Positions 1 through 10,919 of a stretch of DNA of 64,000 nt are shown piece by piece. A program made the position numbers and the translations under genes. Each line of letters begins with the position of its first letter. The stretch's first letter is position 1. Source of the stretch: Verticillium longisporum (Eukaryota > Ascomycota > Sordariomycetes > Glomerellales > Plectosphaerellaceae); NCBI GenBank assembly GCA_019188255.1, contig JAETXT010000002.1:5456001-5520000 (forward strand), read 5' to 3'. A model generated the notes under the pieces. It worked only from the letters and a program-made list of their open reading frames with translations, did not search any database and was not told where the DNA came from.

Positions 1-1798
1 CGGCGCATTCGCGCGTGCCGGCTGAGATTGAGCCAAAGAGCCATGGTGACGATGCTGGTGCAGCGTGAATGTGAAGAGTGGATGATTGACGAGGATTGAT
101 GGTGAAAGTCGGTCCTGTCGGTCTCATAAATGATTAGAGAAATCAAGGCCGTTCTCCCCAGCCGCTACTCGATCTCCCTCTTCTCAGCTCCGAGTGCTCA
201 CCGGGCGGAGGCTCGTGATGAGCCGTGGACCCCCAGAGATTTGGATCTGATAAGACTGAGCCGTGCCGACTTACCCGGCCGGCCGGCGCAGTGGGAGGAG
301 TGATCTGCGGGAAACGTGCTGTCCCTTTGCCCACCTACCTGCTCGATCCAATGACTTCATGAGCGTTACTTTCAGGGTTATTGTATTACCGAGGAACGCC
401 ATGATTTTGAAGTCTCGAGTCCAAGTTGTCAAATCTTGTAATTCTCTCGATTCTTTCCTTTATTTCATACTGCCTGCTCCAGGAGACTGGCCGGGACCGT
501 TTAATAGCCACAGCCCCAAATCACCGGGGTCTTGCCCATGCTACCAAATCTGTCTAGCGTTTGCGCTGTCACAATGAACGCGCAAGCTCATGGTCTGTAT
601 CGCAAAATACCAGGCGCCCTTCCCTCAGAAGCTAATAACGCAAGCAGTGAAAACCTCGCACGTCTTGGCTGCGTGTCGCGGCGGCATCATAACGCCAGGC
701 GCAAACACGATACAAATCTCATGTAGCCACTGATTCTCCCATACCGCGTTCAGCCCCAGTTGATGTGTGAGTCCAGGACAGACGCTTTCCGAACACTACG
801 CACTCGTTCCGGAACCAGGATGCAATGGACAAAAAGCGAGGCCGCCTGAGCCTGCGACCATACTGTCACCCATGGATCCGAGACCTTAGGCTCCCGTGTA
901 TGAGTAGACCAGACTGAACACTTGAGAAGTCTACCTCACAAGGGAGGCATAATCGAGACGGCGGCGGTTGCCTGGTATCCTTTGTCGCGTTGACTGAAAC
1001 AGTGCGCAGGCTCCCATGCGCGGAACTTGCCCTACAAAGTCAAAAACAGGCACGAGCCAGGCAGGTAGGGGATGTTGCTGGTAGCTCGACTGGTGCACCA
1101 TTTTGTCCAATGGTCGAGCAAAGCACACCCACGATAATCACTGCTGGTCGCGTTTCACATCGAGTTGCTGCATACGATGGGGTTAGGGTATGTTGTATAT
1201 ATATGTGATATCACTTCTGCGAAGCGTCACGTCTCGGCACAGCGTCTTACACTGCCAGCCTGATCCAGTGTAAGAGCAGCGAGGCCGCTAGCGCTTTTGA
1301 GGCTCCAACAAGGTAAGGACACCATGAGTTCCGAGCTCCCCGCGGCCTGAATGGCACCCTGAAGAACGGCAATCGACGTTTGCCAGACAACAGATCTCCT
1401 TCACACACTCGTGTGTGCCTAGCGCGACCCGTGGACCGGGGTTTGGGTAGATTGATGCCACATAGGCGCCAGCGGGACCGGTAGCGCTAAGGGGGGGTCT
1501 GCTCGTCTAGCCTGCACGCATCTCACATATCGCAGACTCGCAGACGAGCAATGCGCAACGACGCCAGACAAAGACATACTGATACTGTATCATTTCTTCG
1601 CTGCAGAAAAAGCAGCCGTACCTCTCTGAAAACTGACTGTGGAGGTTGCGAGAAAATAAAACACAAACGCCACCACGCACGCATGCCACAAACGCTCCAA
1701 TTCAGCTGAGAAAAGAAAACAGCCATGCCACCGAAACTCCACTGCGTGATCGTGCTCAAAAACAAGAAAAAGAAAAAGGAAGAAGAGATAACTTCAAT
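1..1798. other. Intergenic, no gene recognised
   Basis: Only short reading frames occur here, with no recognisable domain, no conserved-looking composition and no convincing splice structure. A 10-bp inverted repeat lies at 1245-1275 and is listed separately. The right end holds the 3' untranslated sequence of the FYVE/RING gene. Confidence 0.5.
1245..1275. repeat. Short perfect inverted repeat
   Basis: TCTTACACTG at 1245-1254 is the exact reverse complement of CAGTGTAAGA at 1266-1275, with an 11-base loop. It lies in intergenic DNA. It could be a small terminator-like hairpin, a dyad binding site or chance. Confidence 0.5.
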
Positions 1799-3724
1799 TT
1801 AGTAGCCGTAACTGTCGTGTTGATGAACAGGACAGCGTCCTGGGTGGTTGACGAACCACGCGGAAATGCACGACCGGTGGAAGCGACAGAGGCACTCGAG
1901 TCTCGCCATCTGTACACCGGCTACGAACTCTTCCAGACAAATGGTACACTCTGCTGAGTCGATACAGTCTTTCTCCGTCGCCACGTACGGGAACATGCCG
2001 GTCCGACGAGCAGCAAGCGGAGGAGGGGTGCCGTCAACGGAATCCTGAGGGGTCTCGCCCGGCGTCCCGCCGCCTCCGCCAGGATATCTGCTGTGTGACG
2101 TAATGCAAATGGTAATGTGGGCTTCCCGAAGAGCTTCAAAGTCGGGTAGGTGTCGAGGTGGGAGTTCTCGATGGCAAATGGGACATTCGTCCTCCTCGGC
2201 CAGCGGAGGTGGAGGTGGCGGCAGCGCACGATTCTGGGCGGCCGATGACGATGATGAGCCCACGTCTAGCATCGACCGATATCGGCTTTGTGCTGCACCA
2301 GGATATGCAGAGGCAGACGATGAAGCAGGGAAGTATGTCGTTGGCGTCCCGATGGGAATCCTGTTCTGCGCCCCAATGTACGTGGCACGAGCCGTCGACG
2401 ACCCCACACCTGGACCGGAATGCTACTGCCAGTCAGCATGTAGACCGCATCACAAGTAAAGCAATAAGACGTACCGTAACACTCCTCGATCTTACAAAAG
2501 CATCTTGGCCAGGCGTTGCCGAGAAATATCCCTGGAACCTGCCAGAAGGCGGATCGCCCGTGACGGCAGAGTCCATGTTGCTACGTGCTCTCTGGTGAGC
2601 TACACGAGGCGACAACTGGGCAGGTGAGCCTCGGGGCTGCGGTGGACTGGTGTTAGGATCTGGGACGCAGGGGTTACATAGGCGAACCCGCTCTCCTCCA
2701 CCCAGACTACTAAAATCGGCGTAACCTCCTTTGCCGCTGTTGAGTGACGAGGGGTATCTTTGCGCGGCGTGGCGGGGCTGCTCGACCGGTTGCACAATGT
2801 ACTGATATGGAATGGTGATTCGGTGAGGTGAACATGCGTTACATACGACTCGCCCGCATTTTCTAGTACTGTTAGGCAGACTGCTCTTGATGCATGGAGA
2901 GAACGGACCAACCTGCAATGATGTTTCCTAACAAAGAAACTGAACTGCGTGCGACATATAGGGCAGAAGGTAACCTCCGCATCAGGCTGCCATCGTGGTA
3001 GGACTATCTCAGAGGACCCGTTTCTCCCTTCTGCTGGCTGCTGCTGGCTGCGACTGCTTGTGATAGACCCACGTTCGCTTCCACGTCGTGCAACTAATGG
3101 CGAACCCAGTAATGTAGGCATTGATGGAGTGGCATCTCGTACAAGGTCTATGACTTCTGGCCTTGGGAGGCTGCTCGTTCTTGGGGGATGGTCGGCTAAT
3201 GTGACTGGTGGCTCGGGCGACGGAATCGATGAAACCGAGGGCACAGCATCCTGAGTTTCTCGTAGTTGCGTGCTGGTTTCTGAAGCTGGCGTCGATGCAA
3301 CATCAGGCTGCGGGTTGACCAGCGTATGAACTGTCTCAGGGTGTCCTGTATCGTGGGCAGAGTTCGAGCGGAGGGGAAGAGAGCCTATGCGCGCTCCGTC
3401 CACGGGAGCAAAGCCTCCACTTTCTGACTGTGGTAACCGAGAGTCGATATGCTCTTCGGTAACTGTGTCGGGCTGTGTCTCAGGTCTTGGGTCGGAGTGG
3501 TTCATCGCGCCGCCGTCGAGAGCCTCGTCCTCGGTGTCGGAGAGATTGCGCTCCACGATATGGGTCGGGCAATCAAAGAACTGACGACATTCTCTGTCGT
3601 GGTATTCCGCCGTCCGATAAGGGCAAATGCTCGAGCTGCTCCTAGAATCGTTGTCTGGATAGGATCCATCAGAGTCAGAGTCTGAGGATATGTCGATGTA
3701 CTGGCGCCCATCGCTCTCTGCCAT
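1799..3724 (-). CDS. FYVE and RING zinc-finger protein (Pib1-like endosomal E3 ubiquitin ligase)
   Basis: Seen: a long Ser/Pro/acidic, probably disordered N-terminus, then a FYVE finger with CPIC near the end of exon 1 and the phosphoinositide-binding core KHHCRKCGRVVC rebuilt across the first intron (2863-2912, 50 nt). The FYVE ends with RVRLCNPC. A second intron at about 2420-2446 joins to the last exon, which has CPIC..H..C and a C-terminal RING with CTICLEEF, CLCRFHRSC and CPVH. FYVE domains bind PI3P on endosomes and RING domains recruit E2 enzymes, so a membrane-tethered ubiquitin ligase like yeast Pib1 is inferred. The start at 3724 is chosen because it has an ideal ACCATGG context; in-frame ATGs at 3757 and 3820 are alternatives. 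Confidence 0.82.
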
Positions 3725-4820
3725 GGTTGACCCAGGTCCTCCAACGGGACTTGACATCTCAAAACATTGGGTATAGTCTCGCAAGGCAACAGATGGCCAG
3801 ATCGCTTGCGGCTGTGGCACTTTGTGGCACCAGTCTCTGGGTTCGATTTCGGGTGCTGATGTCGAGAAGCACAGTCGGAATGAGCGGTGTCGCCGGAAGT
3901 TCTAGGATCTTGGAGCTCAACCGCGGATGACGAAATATATGTACAGTCGTGGAGATGGAGATGAGTGGAGCTGAGCTTAGCTGACCGAAGTCAAAAGAAA
4001 GGTTATTCGAAAGTTGACCTCCTGCCCAGTGGCCCTGAGACCAACTGAGTTTTTGATAAGTACGACGTTCGCAGAAAGCAGGCTCTGGATATCTCGGGGA
4101 AAGTTTGGAGGGGCACCTCGAGACACGCGAACATCGATGTTTATTCGCACATGTAGTGCTCCAGCGACCAACTACAGTGGGACTGCCTTACCTGCCCGCC
4201 TACCTACGCATATCTTCCCTGGGAGATGGCTTGGGAGAATGGGACTGAGAATGCAATACAATGGGGGTATACACCTGGGGAGGACGTGCATCATTGAAGG
4301 GTCACCAGATATTCCTTGTTTGGCATTCTGCCACTTAACCAATACACCACTACTTGAACCCCCATTTCTTCTGCAATTTGGCCTGCCTCGATAGCAGTTC
4401 TCGTGGATTCCCCTTTCTAATGGAGGCTCTTATCTCAATCCTGGCCAGGACCCTTGTGACGCGTTATCGTGCTAGTCGTTCTCCCAGCGGACCCAACCTG
4501 CTGAGGGGCTTGCTGGATCCCCTATTCTTGGGTGGCCAGTCGCTGTATTAGTCACCCCCACCATCGAAGATTCCGGCACACTCAGAGGTAAAGGGGGCCA
4601 AGTCCTTGTAGCAACTGGAGGCTCAATCACAAGGCAGGATGCTGAAATTGAGCATGTTCAAGTCACGTTGAACGAGTCTGGTTGCTGATACCCTGAGGTA
4701 AGGACGAGTATGTGCTTGCGCCGTGAGCGTGTCTATTTTCTTGGATCCCCTGCTATGAAAGGTTCCGGTCATGTCAAACACTCATCTTGACGTGGATATC
4801 TCAATTCCTCCTTTCTCCGT
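3725..4820. other. Intergenic between the FYVE/RING gene and CCT4
   Basis: It holds the 5' flank of the FYVE/RING gene on the left and the 3' flank of CCT4 on the right. No further gene is supported. A tRNA-like A-box resemblance on the minus strand around 4310-4370 does not fold into a tRNA. Confidence 0.5.
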
Positions 4821-6631
4821 CTACCTGGTCAGGGCAATGTCATCAATTCTCAGAATCAGCTTCACCGTCTCTGCCGCGAGCTCGATAGCGCTCGTGCAAA
4901 CAAGCAGCGGCTGCAGCACGTTCTCCTTCGAGATGTTAGAGTTGACACCGCCCGACTTGATGCTCACACCCGCGTTCCTCTCGCCAAGCTCATGGCGGTG
5001 ACGCAGGTCAGTGACAACCTTGATGCTGTTGAGACCGGCGTTCTCAGCCAGCGTCGTGGGGATGACCTCCATGGCGTCGGCGAAGGCCTTCCAGCAGATG
5101 GCTTCAGTGCCAGTCAGCTCGCGAGAGCGCTTGAAAGCTGCGCAGCGATCTCAATCTCAGGGGCACCACCACCGGCAATGAGGGCCTTCTTCTTGACCAG
5201 GCAGCGGACAACGCAGTGAGCATCGTGCAGACTGCGCTCAGCCTCATCAAGGATGAGGGAGTTGGCACCACGCACGACAACGGACACGGTCTTGCCGGTC
5301 GCCTTGGCGCCAGAGACCTTCACCATGCGGGCTCCGTTCGACTGCACCTCCTCAACGAGATCGGCCGATCCAAGCTTGTCCTCGGTGAAGGAGTCAATGT
5401 CGGCAATGGGCTTGCAGCCGGTCGACTTGCAGATGAACTCAACCTCGTCGCGCTCAATATCCTTGATAGCCATGATGCCGAGCTTGGCGAGGAAGTGCAG
5501 GGACAGGTCGTTAAGAGCATCGCGGAGAATGGACTTCTGGATGAAGAGAACGTTGCACTTGGCCTTCTTGATCTTCTTGACCATGTTGAGGAGGTAGACA
5601 CGTTCTTCCTTGACAATCTTGTCCATTTGACGGTAGTCGTTCACAGAGATTGTGTTCTCCATCTGGAAGAGGGTCAGCCGAAGGTTCGCGCGTCCACATG
5701 TTCAGGGGTCAACTTACGTCAGGCTTGGGCGGGCTCAGTTGGAACTGAATGAGGCCGATCCTGGCCTTCTCAATTCGCGCCGGGCCGCCAGCACCCTTCA
5801 TGACCGGTTGTGTCAAGACCAGTCCATCGACAAGCTCGCTGTCTTCGATTGTGCCTCCGACCTTCTTGATTATCCTGATGTTCCTCAAATCCACGTTGTC
5901 CGCCGTCTTGAGGTCGATAGTCTTGATGACCGAGTTGACGGCCATGGGACCGAGAAGGTTCGTGTATTGCGACACAATCTTGGAGGATAGAGACGTGTTC
6001 GCGGCCTGCAGCAGGGCGGATGTGTCGGTGAGGGAGATGGGCTGGGACATGTCGTGAAGCACCTCGACGGCCGCAGCTGCCGCCCGCTGGAACGACTCTG
6101 AGATGACTGAGGGGTGGATGCCCTTGGACAGAAGCCTGTCAGCGGCGCCCAGCAAGCTGCCACAGATGACAACCACTGATGTCGTTCCGTCACCAGCCTC
6201 AACATCCTGGGCAGCAGAGAGGTTGACCAGCATCTTAGCCGTGGGGTGCATGACCGACATGCTCTTGAGCATGGTGTTGCCGTCGTTCGTGATGATGGTC
6301 TCGCCCCTTCCGCTTCGGATCATCTTGTCCATACCGCGAGGACCCAGAGAGGTCCTGATCGCATCGGCGACAGCTGAGCGCTTGGTGAGCAAGGCAAAGA
6401 GAGCTTGGGAAGGAAGAGGGTCAACTAACCCCTGGCAGCAACAATGTTGGATGATCGTACGGCGACGGGCTTCTCCTTGTCCTTTCATGGTATTAGTTGT
6501 TGCTCCTGTGGCTCCGTTCATTACGTAGGCCGTGATGTAGAGGAGGAAGGGGGGGAGCTCCTTATGCTCACCTTGAAGGCAGTGTTGGAGTTGGCCCCCG
6601 CCGAGGGACCTGCAGAAGCTGTTGTCGCCAT
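4821..6631 (-). CDS. CCT4: T-complex chaperonin (TRiC/CCT) delta subunit, with an apparent frameshift
   Basis: CCT4 is one of eight subunits of the cytosolic chaperonin ring that folds actin, tubulin and WD-repeat proteins using ATP. Seen: start [16 protein letters not shown] at 6631, then introns before the equatorial domain. Group II chaperonin motifs follow: [22 protein letters not shown] and GDGTTSVVV (the ATP site). The apical part and a C-terminal [10 protein letters not shown] and [18 protein letters not shown] segment complete it, ending ..[10 protein letters not shown]. The order and length (about 530 residues) fit a full CCT4. Around 5125-5137 the frame changes by one missing base, between IAAQLS and [10 protein letters not shown]. 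No GT..AG intron can bridge it, so it is probably a sequence error. It is head to head with RPT1. Confidence 0.93.
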
Positions 6632-7168
6632 TTTGTATCGTCCGATATGTGCTTGTGTGTTTACCGAAACCGTGTGGCGGAAAGCCGTTTCGAGAGCTAA
6701 CAAGTCGTTGGGCGTGAGCTTTTTCGTCGATGCTGTGTCCCGCTGTCGCCTTGCTACAGCCCACTATGCTCCCCTTTGGAGTGGGATATTTTTTAAAGCG
6801 GCACTTCAGTTCTTCCACGGCCGGCCCACCGCGCGCAGGCCCCAGTTCGATCCCTTTTTGGCTTAGCGCATCCCGTCAGTAGCAACAGCCTCGCGTTCCC
6901 CTTGCCTGGGCGGCTTCCTGATCTGGCCCGTGCTCAAAGTGGAAGCTTAAGGCAACTGGGGATTACGGAACCTCTGCATGTTGCCAGCCAGGCCAGCTTC
7001 CCGTGTCAACCTCCCATCACTCAACGCACACGATCACCACCACCGTCATTGAAGCCGCCGAAACCTTCCAGTATCCTCTTTGACTGCTATCGCATCTATA
7101 TCTTTCTTTCGAAAAAGACATTGACATAGCCAAGCCGGCGTCAAGGTGCCGCATCTTCAGCTTTCGCG
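6632..7168. promoter_or_regulatory. Shared divergent 5' region of CCT4 and RPT1
   Basis: The start codons of CCT4 (minus) and RPT1 (plus) are 537 bp apart and point away from each other, so both promoters must lie here. The right part is pyrimidine- and CA-rich (7010-7080), like fungal transcription starts. Co-regulation of a chaperonin and a proteasome subunit is an inference from layout; I see no defined motif. Confidence 0.6.
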
Positions 7169-8656
7169 ATGGTACGTCCCTCGAGAAGTCCCCAAGCGAC
7201 AAACCCAGTCGCTAACCAGATCAGCCTTCCGCCACTGGCCAGAGCTGGGAGAAGTACCAGAAGAACTTCGCCGATGACGAAGTTGAAGAGAAGAAGATCA
7301 CACCCCTCACCGATGAGTTCGTCGACACCAGTCTACCCCCGCGGCCCGTCTCTACTTGCCACTGACACATTGTCGACAGAGATATCCAGGTTCTGAAAAC
7401 CTACGGCGCTGCGCCGTATGGTGCCGCTATCAAGAAGCTGGAGCAGCAGATCAAGGAGAAGCAAGCGAGCGTAGATGAGAAGATTGGTGTCAAGGTTGGT
7501 GGCTGTTCTGGACACTTCCCGACTCACGACTAATCACATCAACCAGGAATCTGATACTGGTCTCGCACCACCGCACCTTTGGGACGTCGCCGCCGATCGT
7601 CAACGAATGTCGGAAGAACAACCACTGCAGGTGGCACGCTGCACGAAGATCATTTTGGACGAAAAGGACGACTCCAAAAGCAAATACGTCATCAATGTCA
7701 AGCAGATCGCCAAGTTTGTTGTACAACTCGGCGAGCGCGTCAGCCCTACAGATATTGAGGAGGGCATGCGGGTTGGAGTCGACAGGAACAAATACCAAAT
7801 CCTGCTCCCGCTGCCGCCCAAGATCGACGCTAGCGTCACCATGATGACGGTCGAAGAGAAGCCCGATGTCACGTATGGTGACGTTGGTGGCTGCAAGGAG
7901 CAAGTCGAGAAGCTACGCGAGGTCGTCGAGATGCCTCTGCTATCGCCGGAACGATTTGTCAACCTGGGCATCGACCCTCCGAAGGGCGCCCTTCTCTACG
8001 GACCTCCTGGAACCGGAAAAACCCTCTGCGCCCGCGCTGTCGCGAATCGAACAGACGCCACCTTTATTCGTGTCATTGGTAGCGAGTTGGTTCAGAAGTA
8101 CGTCGGTGAAGGCGCGAGGATGGTCCGCGAGCTGTTCGAAATGGCGCGGACGAAGAAGGCCTGGATCATCTTCTTCGATGAAATCGATGCCGTGGGTGGT
8201 GCCCGTTTCGACGATGGTGCTGGAGGCGACAACGAAGTGCAGAGGACAATGTTGGAACTGATCACGCAACTGGACGGTTTCGATGCCCGCGGCAACATCA
8301 AGGTCATGTTTGCCACCAACAGGCCTTCGACCCTTGATCCCGCCCTCATGCGACCTGGCCGTATTGATCGCAAGATTGAGTTCTCTCTGCCCGATCTCGA
8401 GGGCCGCGCCAACATTCTGCGTATTCATGCCAAGAGCATGTCCGTCGAGCGTGATATTCGATGGGAGCTTATTTCACGCCTGTGTCCCAACGCGACCGGT
8501 GCCGAGCTTCGCAGCGTGTGCACCGAGGCGGGCATGTTCGCCATTCGCGCCAGGAGAAAGGTTGCGACCGAGAAGGACTTCCTGAGTGCAGTCGAGAAGG
8601 TCATCAAGGGCAACCTGAAGTTCAACTCGACTGCCAGCTACATGCAGTACAACTAA
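7169..8656 (+). CDS. RPT1: 26S proteasome regulatory ATPase subunit Rpt1 (regulatory subunit 7)
   Basis: Rpt1 is one of six AAA+ ATPases in the base of the 19S particle; it unfolds ubiquitinated substrates and opens the 20S gate. Four exons give 439 residues: exon 1 is the ATG alone (7169-7171), with introns 7172-7224, 7316-7378 and 7495-7546. Seen: an N-terminal coiled-coil region ([19 protein letters not shown]), the OB-fold region, Walker A GPPGTGKT near residue 222, Walker [13 protein letters not shown] near residue 280, and the sensor/arginine-finger region [21 protein letters not shown]. The C-terminus is ..STASYMQYN. All joins keep frame and give an uninterrupted family-length protein. 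Confidence 0.96.
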
Positions 8657-9189
8657 GCGCGGAGGGGTTGCAGGGCGTGTATTCAAGCTGTAATTGTAGA
8701 CACGGGATCGGCTGGCTTTTAGAGGCTTGAAGTCGAGACCCCTGATGCGGGATGAATAGATCGTGCTGAGAATCATTACCGCTGGACATGGACGATTTGG
8801 AGTCTAGTACCACAATCGAAATGCCGGGCTTGCAAACCACAGCGGATGAATTAAATCTCTGACCTGTGATGCTTGCCATGATGCGGAGACTGGTTACGGT
8901 ATTGAGAGTCGAACCCGAGGAGTGCGTCCCAGTGTCCGATATTGTCTATCTACTTCTTCCTTAAAAGTGCCCCCGGATTCCTGTAACGCCGTAGTAAAAT
9001 GTGTGTTCAGCGTAGTGTCTGAGCCCTTCGTAATATGTCCTCCGCCCAGCGCAGTCGTTCGACATGGAAATCCTTCCCATGCAGTGTGAAAAGCAAACGC
9101 CCGTGGTATCATGAATCGTCGTGTGATGGCCCATCTGTGACCCGTCTCCTCCTCAACTATTCCTTGTCGCGCACGCACAGCAAACCAGA
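8657..9189. other. Convergent 3' region of RPT1 and the Cys-rich gene
   Basis: The 3' ends of two converging genes share this stretch. No gene or notable repeat is seen. Confidence 0.5.
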
Positions 9190-10037
9190 TTACATCTGAG
9201 AGAGGCAGCCCAGACAGACCACATCCCCCTCTTGCCCTCGTTCGATGCAGCATTTACTGCAGACAACCTGCTGGTGGCGCATGGAGCTCCAGCCGTCTCC
9301 TGCCGGTCTTGACCCCACGGCAGACTGCTCTCCCTGCGTCTCGGCCTGCCCGAGATCAACCCGGTGTCCGTCGGCAGCATCGTCGGCGTCCCCCATGTGA
9401 AAAGACCGCGAGAGAGCCTCCTCGTAGTCTCTGCTCTCAGCATCACTCGGCCGCTCGCCCTGCTGCGCCTCGGGCATCCAGCCCTTGCATGAACGCAGGC
9501 ACACGAAGCACGTGCGGGCCTTGCAGCCGTGGCACTCGGCGAACGAGTCGAGGTCAGACTTCTTCGTCGGCCGGCGGTGGCACACGTGACAAGGGGCGAG
9601 CGCGGCGCTGGATGTGAGACGGTGGGCGGGAGGCGGGCGGGAGGCGGCTGCGCCCGAGGGCGAGCGGCTGTGTTGCCGGGCCCGGTGGTGGCCGTCAGGG
9701 TTGTACGTCGCATTGTCGTCCTCAGCCTCCAAGAAACGCTGGCGCTTGATGGGCATGATCTTCCTCGCCAGACTGTCGTAGGCGTCCAGCGGGAGGGCAG
9801 CGTCGTGATGCTGGAGGAGTTTTCCAAAGTCGGCAAAGGCATATTGTTGCTGGATATGGTGCTGGGCTTGTCTGTCGAGAGGGGTTTGTGTCAGTAGCTG
9901 TTCTGCAGAGACGTCGGAGGGGATTAGGTTGTTATTTACTCGTAAATGGCACCTTGGAGACTGTCTACATCGTTGTCTCGTCTGCGCTTCTTACCGGCAG
10001 ACGAGACTCGGGGATGTTCCTCGGCGACAGACGGCAT
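9190..10037 (-). CDS. Conserved fungal Cys-rich zinc-binding protein, function unknown
   Basis: Two exons with an intron at 9872-9939 (68 nt) give a basic N-terminus beginning MPSVAEEHPRVSSAGKKRRR, a Gln/His-rich stretch (QAQHHIQQQYAF), a variable low-complexity linker, then two zinc-binding clusters. The first is CHVCHRRPTKKSD..CHGCKARTCFVC; the second, at the C-terminus, is VCSKCC..GDVVCLGC. The spacing of cysteine pairs resembles PHD- or zinc-ribbon-like structural fingers. KKRRR suggests nuclear location. I do not recognise a characterised homologue, so no function is assigned. Confidence 0.78.
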
Positions 10038-10919
10038 CTTGCGAAAAAGAATGAGTGAGCGCGGGTGGTCGAGGTGGGCTTGCTGTGGCAGAAGCTGTCG
10101 AGAGCAAACAGTCCAAGCACCGAAGAGAGCGCAAAGCTATCGGTCGGCGGCGATTCAGTTGGAGCAGGTGGAGCCAGTCGAAGGCACCAGCGGTCCTTAT
10201 CGGGGCGTTCACTCAGCGGGAATCTGAAAGATCGAGGTCGAAGACCAGAGGGCACGAGAGGCAAAGACTGAAATGAGAGAGGAGTTGTGTTGACCTTGAG
10301 TGCATCGACTAAGCAGGATGTTGTCGTTTGGTATGAGGCAACCGGGCGACCCATGTCGGGTCGTTCCGTGGAACACATCGGGTAATTGATGCAGCTAATG
10401 GCCAGGCGCGCTCAGCGCGGCATCCTGACTAGGCATGCAGTTGCCGCCGATATTCGCAGGACGTCTGTTCTCCAATAGGTACCTGAACTATCTGCATTCA
10501 CTGGCTCTCATAATTTGCACTTGGTGGCTTTGGCATGGTAAATGGCGGAGTCTTGGTTTGTTCACTGCCTCGTCTGATGTTATTTGCTTGGGCATAGCCA
10601 TTCTGCTCTCCCAGACTACAGACCTGCACGTCGCGGTGCACTGGCCTCTCCCATGCCTCTACAGGTCCCTGGGTTTACTCGTCCAAGTAGGGACTAGCAG
10701 TTACAAACGCTCGATTGCATTCATCACAGCGGTGTCATAGAGGGTGAAACAAGCTAGGGTAGGTATTGAGAAAAGGGTCATCTGATTTACACTCTATCGC
10801 TCTCCTTGCTCCCAACGACGAATCTCGTTCCGCCTTGTCTCTGCCGCCTCCACCAGACAAAGGAGCTTGATTTTAAGAGCCTAGTACAACATACACAGAG
10901 ACAACCAAAGGTGCTCCCA
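10038..10919. other. Intergenic, no gene recognised
   Basis: It contains the 5' flank of the Cys-rich gene and the 3' flank of CYT1. Short frames here show no domain or codon bias. Confidence 0.5.

Noticed and set aside
263..577. 104-residue forward frame
   Set aside because: No domain or splice partner; composition looks like non-coding DNA.
4300..4400. tRNA-like A-box (TGGTTAAGTGG) on the minus strand
   Set aside because: No matching B-box at the right distance and no cloverleaf stems form.
5113..5137. Tiny intron to explain the CCT4 frame change
   Set aside because: No GT..AG or GC..AG pair of realistic length spans the break.
8905..8930. B-box-like GGGTTCGACTCT on the minus strand
   Set aside because: No A-box or acceptor stem in range.
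9153..9842. 229-residue minus-strand frame overlapping the Cys-rich gene
   Set aside because: Shadow frame in Arg/Pro/Ser-rich translation; the overlapping frame has the cysteine pairs and a clean splice join.
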